DNA of 7,235 nucleotides from contig LQHI01000027.1 in the NCBI GenBank assembly GCA_001515185.1, positions 1 through 7,235 on the forward strand. The letters are read 5' to 3'. Positions 6,686 to 7,235 of this stretch are shown here, piece by piece. Under the pieces are notes generated by a model, which had not been told where the DNA came from, did not search any database, and saw nothing but the letters and a program-made list of their open reading frames with translations. A program made the translations under genes and the position numbers. This DNA comes from Hadesarchaea archaeon DG-33 (GTDB lineage Archaea; Hadarchaeota; Hadarchaeia; Hadarchaeales; Hadarchaeaceae). How positions within the stretch are numbered: position 1 is the stretch's first letter; the number at the start of each line of letters is the position of its first letter.

Positions 6686-6889
6686 TTAGTAGTGCATCCC
6701 CGTCGCTTCTTCCGCCACGCGCTTGCTTTTTCTCTCCGTGAAAGTTTCATACGCTTTGACCATCTCTGGTATCAAGGAAGGTTTGATGCCTTCCATTGCC
6801 TCGCGGAAGTGTTGCATTCGAACTTCCTTGCCCTTTATGTCCTTTCGCAGCACCCGCATCGCAGCCTCACGGCATAGGGCGGCGATGTC
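6686..6889 (-). other. Displaced C-terminal remnant of the AAA ATPase in a second frame
   Basis: From 6889 to the TAA at 6688-6686, the minus strand encodes 67 residues that read like the normal lid and tail of Cdc48/VAT: DIAALCREAAMRVLRKDIKG, EVRMQHFREAMEGIKPSL and a charged tail ending in GMHY. It has no obvious start codon or ribosome site of its own, so it is the continuation of the ATPase rather than a separate gene. Only one base (6890) separates the last codon of the first frame that matches the family (IHT) from the first codon of this one. Confidence 0.85.
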
Positions 6890-7235
6890 CGGTGTGGATT
6901 TTGAGTATCTCTAAACGGGCGTTCTCGTCGGGGGCTGGAGCCAACACAAGCCTGTCGAAGCGCCCGGGGCGGAGCAGCGCCGGATCTACTAGGTCGGGAC
7001 GGTTAGTTGCACCGATTACGACGACATTTTCAAGTTTCTCCAGCCCGTCGAGCTCGGTAAGCAGCTGGCTTATCACTCGCTCGGTCACGTGGGCGTCCCC
7101 GAACCCAGAGCCGCGTCTAGGCACGAGCGCGTCAATCTCATCGAAAAAGATTATCGCGGGGGCAGCCATCTTGGCCTTCCGGAAGGTCTCGCGCACCCCC
7201 TTCTCAGATTCCCCTACCCATTTGCTCAGGAGCTG
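6686..7235 (-). pseudogene. Cdc48/VAT-type AAA ATPase, D2 domain, 5' partial and frame-broken
   Basis: C-terminal part of an archaeal Cdc48/p97-like (VAT) unfoldase, a hexameric ATPase that threads proteins through its pore. From the window edge inward on the minus strand it shows the D2 pore-loop segment LLSKWVGESEKGVRE, Walker B FFDEID (Asp codon at 7142-7140), sensor 1 in VIGATNRPD (Asn at 7004-7002) and arginine fingers in LLRPGRFDR (6971-6960). After EILKIHT (ending at 6891) the frame shifts and stops at a TGA at 6867-6869. The expected linker and the TEGYTGA start of the sensor 2 helix are missing, yet the family C-terminus resumes in another frame (6889-6686). The N domain, D1 and the D2 Walker A lie outside the window. 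An assembly error is an alternative to a real mutation. If translated, the frame ends GHRRPMP and lacks most of the D2 lid. Confidence 0.85.

Noticed and set aside
6410..6914. + strand open frames at 6410-6661, 6692-6877 and 6723-6914
   Set aside because: They lie opposite the PRC-barrel gene and the AAA ATPase C-terminus, whose minus-strand products match known families; the + frames match nothing.

Overview
The window (7235 bases, moderately GC-rich) comes from an archaeon. The evidence is a multi-OB-fold replication protein A with a zinc ribbon, a RadA recombinase, an archaeal-type phosphoglycolate phosphatase, a single-domain PRC-barrel protein and the C-terminal part of a Cdc48/VAT-type AAA ATPase. 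The single-chain RPA with at least four tandem OB folds resembles euryarchaeal RPAs. The class II (bacterial-like) HMG-CoA reductase is a further clue, since only some archaeal lineages have it. I cannot name the lineage from this sequence. Three genes appear to start with TTG (radA, phosphoglycolate phosphatase, PRC-barrel), each with a Shine-Dalgarno-like sequence upstream.

Layout from left to right. 3-926 (+) is the C-terminal two thirds of class II HMG-CoA reductase (mevalonate and isoprenoid lipid synthesis), cut by the window edge. 951-1700 (-) is a radical SAM enzyme of unknown substrate, convergent with the reductase across a 24-base AT-rich gap. A divergent ~100-base intergenic region (1701-1801) carries a TATA-like element in front of RPA. 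1802-3871 (+) is RPA, then radA (3894-4844) after 22 bases, then phosphoglycolate phosphatase (4858-5547) after 13 bases; these three look like one transcription unit. A 105-base gap with a possible promoter separates them from a metallophosphoesterase (5653-6339, +). Its stop codon directly abuts the stop codon of a convergent PRC-barrel gene (6340-6642, -). On the same strand upstream of that, 6686-7235 (-) holds the D2 domain of a Cdc48/VAT-like AAA ATPase, whose reading frame is broken by an apparent small deletion near 6890.

Functionally the core is a DNA-maintenance cluster: RPA coats single-stranded DNA, RadA replaces it to form the recombination filament, and the phosphatase could clear 2-phosphoglycolate released when oxidised DNA ends are repaired (my inference). 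The flanking genes belong to lipid precursor synthesis, an uncharacterised radical reaction, phosphoester hydrolysis, a possible cell-division scaffold (PRC-barrel) and protein unfolding. I saw no tRNA, rRNA, CRISPR array, insertion sequence or phage gene. No gene-free stretch exceeds about 105 bases. The strongest anomaly is the broken AAA ATPase; the rest is largely ordinary archaeal chromosome.
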